Assembly (NCBI GenBank): GCA_905479965.1
Contig: CAJQOR010000131.1
Coordinates: 1-6,615, forward strand
Direction: 5' to 3'
DNA: 6,615 nucleotides
From: an uncultured Rhizobiaceae group bacterium
Lineage (GTDB): Bacteria; Pseudomonadota; Alphaproteobacteria; Rhizobiales; Rhizobiaceae
Made by a program: the position numbers and the translations under genes
Shown: piece by piece, positions 5,898-6,615 of the stretch
Layout of the letters: each line of letters starts with the position of its first letter
Numbering within the stretch: position 1 is the stretch's first letter
The notes under the pieces: generated by a model
Seen by the model: only the letters and a program-made list of their open reading frames with translations
Database searches by the model: none
Told to the model about the DNA's origin: nothing

Positions 5898-6272
5898 ATG
5901 CCTGGTTCAAAAGTACTACTTATTGATGACAATATTCATCAGCACGAATTGTTTAATTGTTATGCTGCAACAGCTGAGAAAATTGAATTAAAATCAGCTG
6001 TCGATATTAATGAGGGTATGGTGTCCATGATGGACAAGCAACCTGATGTTATCCTTTTAGACAATCGTTTGGAGTTTGATGAGACTTATAAGGACAGTGT
6101 CCCGCAGCTTCGCGCGTTTGGTTATAATGGTCCCATTGTAGTCATTTCATCTGATACGAGTAATCTTTCAAAAGATGAGCTTGAAGATTATTCGGTGATC
6201 AATTGCGCTGATAAATTTGAATTTGATCTGCATAATTTTGAGAACAAAATACACGAACTCATAGCCGCGTAG
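5898..6272 (+). CDS. Stand-alone receiver-domain response regulator
   Basis: The 124 residues make a single CheY-like receiver domain with no output domain. The phosphorylation machinery is complete: acidic pair Asp10-Asp11 in VLLIDDN, phospho-acceptor Asp55 in VILLDNRL, Ser84/Ser85 in VVISSD and Lys106 in CADKFEFD. It should therefore accept phosphate from a histidine kinase or phosphotransferase and signal by protein contact or as a phosphate sink, as DivK, CpdR or CheY do. I cannot place it in a named subfamily. The PFSLRP-type SdrG motif and the FATGUY motif are absent. The loop after Asp55 (EFDETYKDSVPQLRAFGY) lacks the usual Pro of MP/LP. ATG 5898 has TTAGGAG seven bases upstream. No cognate kinase is in the window. 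A strong terminator follows, so the gene is a single-gene unit. Confidence 0.9.
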   Translation: MPGSKVLLIDDNIHQHELFNCYAATAEKIELKSAVDINEGMVSMMDKQPDVILLDNRLEFDETYKDSVPQLRAFGYNGPIVVISSDTSNLSKDELEDYSVINCADKFEFDLHNFENKIHELIAA

Positions 6273-6293
6273 TTTTTCAGGTGCATAAAAAAT

Positions 6294-6324
6294 AAACCCG
6301 CTAAGCTTTTTGCCTAGCGGGTTT
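6294..6324. terminator. Bidirectional intrinsic terminator between the response regulator gene and pckA
   Basis: A perfect 10-bp stem, AAACCCGCTA (6294-6303) with TAGCGGGTTT (6315-6324), encloses an 11-nt loop. On the plus strand the stem runs into TTTTTG; on the minus strand the A-rich stretch 6287-6293 reads as a T run (ATTTTTT). It can therefore end transcription of both converging genes: it lies 21 nt past the response regulator stop and 27 nt past the pckA stop. Confidence 0.9.
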
Positions 6325-6351
6325 TTGTTAACTGGAGGAAATTAACGTCGT

Positions 6352-6615
6352 TTATTCTGCAGCCAGTCGAACGCCTGGGGCAGCGTCACGAACAGTGCCA
6401 TCAACATGGTTTTCGAACTTCTCAAAATTAGCAACAAACATGTCCACAAGACGTGTCGCCATTTGATCATAAGCATCTTTGTCGTCCCAGGTCGAACGTG
6501 GATCCAAAATAGATGTTTCCACGCCATCAACCAATACAGGAACTTGGAAGCCAAAGTTTGCATCTTGGCGGTAATCTGCATCATTTAATGTGCCATCAAG
6601 TGCGGCTGTTAAAAG
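6352..6615 (-). CDS. pckA: Phosphoenolpyruvate carboxykinase (ATP) PckA, C-terminal part
   Basis: The frame enters from the right edge and ends at TAA (6352-6354), giving the last 87 residues. They read as the C-terminal segment of ATP-dependent PEP carboxykinase: [20 protein letters not shown], then [13 protein letters not shown] and the family signature ILDPRSTW (E. coli ILDPRNTY), followed by a helical end with [14 protein letters not shown] (E. coli LFIDNFDKY). PckA converts oxaloacetate and ATP to phosphoenolpyruvate, the entry to gluconeogenesis. The catalytic P-loop and metal sites lie outside the window. The gene converges on the response regulator gene with a shared terminator. In rhizobia pckA is commonly next to chvI-chvG, which would lie beyond the right edge. 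Confidence 0.93.
   Translation of the reverse strand, partial: LLTAALDGTLNDADYRQDANFGFQVPVLVDGVETSILDPRSTWDDKDAYDQMATRLVDMFVANFEKFENHVDGTVRDAAPGVRLAAE

Noticed and set aside
5740..5991. 83-codon plus-strand frame running into the response regulator gene
   Set aside because: It overlaps the well-supported response regulator in another frame and spans the AT-rich intergenic region. There is no motif and no good start.
6342..6588. Other frames on both strands over the pckA end
   Set aside because: The pckA frame (stop at 6352) gives a clear family match continuing to the window edge; the other frames are shadows.

Overview
The window looks like a chromosomal core region of an alphaproteobacterium, most likely of the order Hyphomicrobiales (Rhizobiales). 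This rests on three things: the gene order hisH-hisA-hisF-hisE-coaA, a free-standing hisE rather than an enterobacterial hisIE fusion, and an ATP-type phosphoenolpyruvate carboxykinase gene (pckA) a few kilobases away, a neighbourhood I remember from rhizobial genomes. The DNA is AT-leaning for that group, especially between genes. Genus cannot be told from this window.

Layout. Positions 1-3087 (+) are the end of a histidine biosynthesis operon: the C-terminus of hisH, then hisA, hisF and hisE, closed by coaA (type I pantothenate kinase). HisH and HisF together form imidazole glycerol phosphate synthase, HisA makes its substrate PRFAR, and HisE works two steps earlier. Positions 3173-4117 (+) encode a polytopic membrane protein of the PAP2_3 (Aur1-like) lipid phosphatase/phosphotransferase type. 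Its stop codon overlaps that of the converging alkB by 4 nt.

Positions 4114-5750 (-) hold three genes read in the order arfB (ribosome rescue), kbp (BON-LysM, potassium-binding type) and alkB (2-oxoglutarate-dependent repair of alkylated bases). kbp has its own good sigma70-type promoter with a 6+6 dyad at the predicted transcription start. arfB starts with TTG behind a strong ribosome binding site.

Positions 5898-6272 (+) encode a stand-alone receiver-domain response regulator with a complete phosphorylation site. The AT-rich region it shares with arfB contains a perfect TTAA-N7-TTAA motif, the consensus of the alphaproteobacterial cell-cycle regulator CtrA. A strong bidirectional terminator separates this gene from the converging pckA (-), of which only the last 87 residues are inside the window.

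Most of the window is ordinary conserved housekeeping. I see no mobile element, CRISPR array, RNA gene or clearly new multi-gene system. The points most worth a second look are the CtrA-like box in front of the orphan response regulator, the operator-like dyad at the kbp promoter, the kbp-alkB transcript, and the Aur1-like membrane enzyme.
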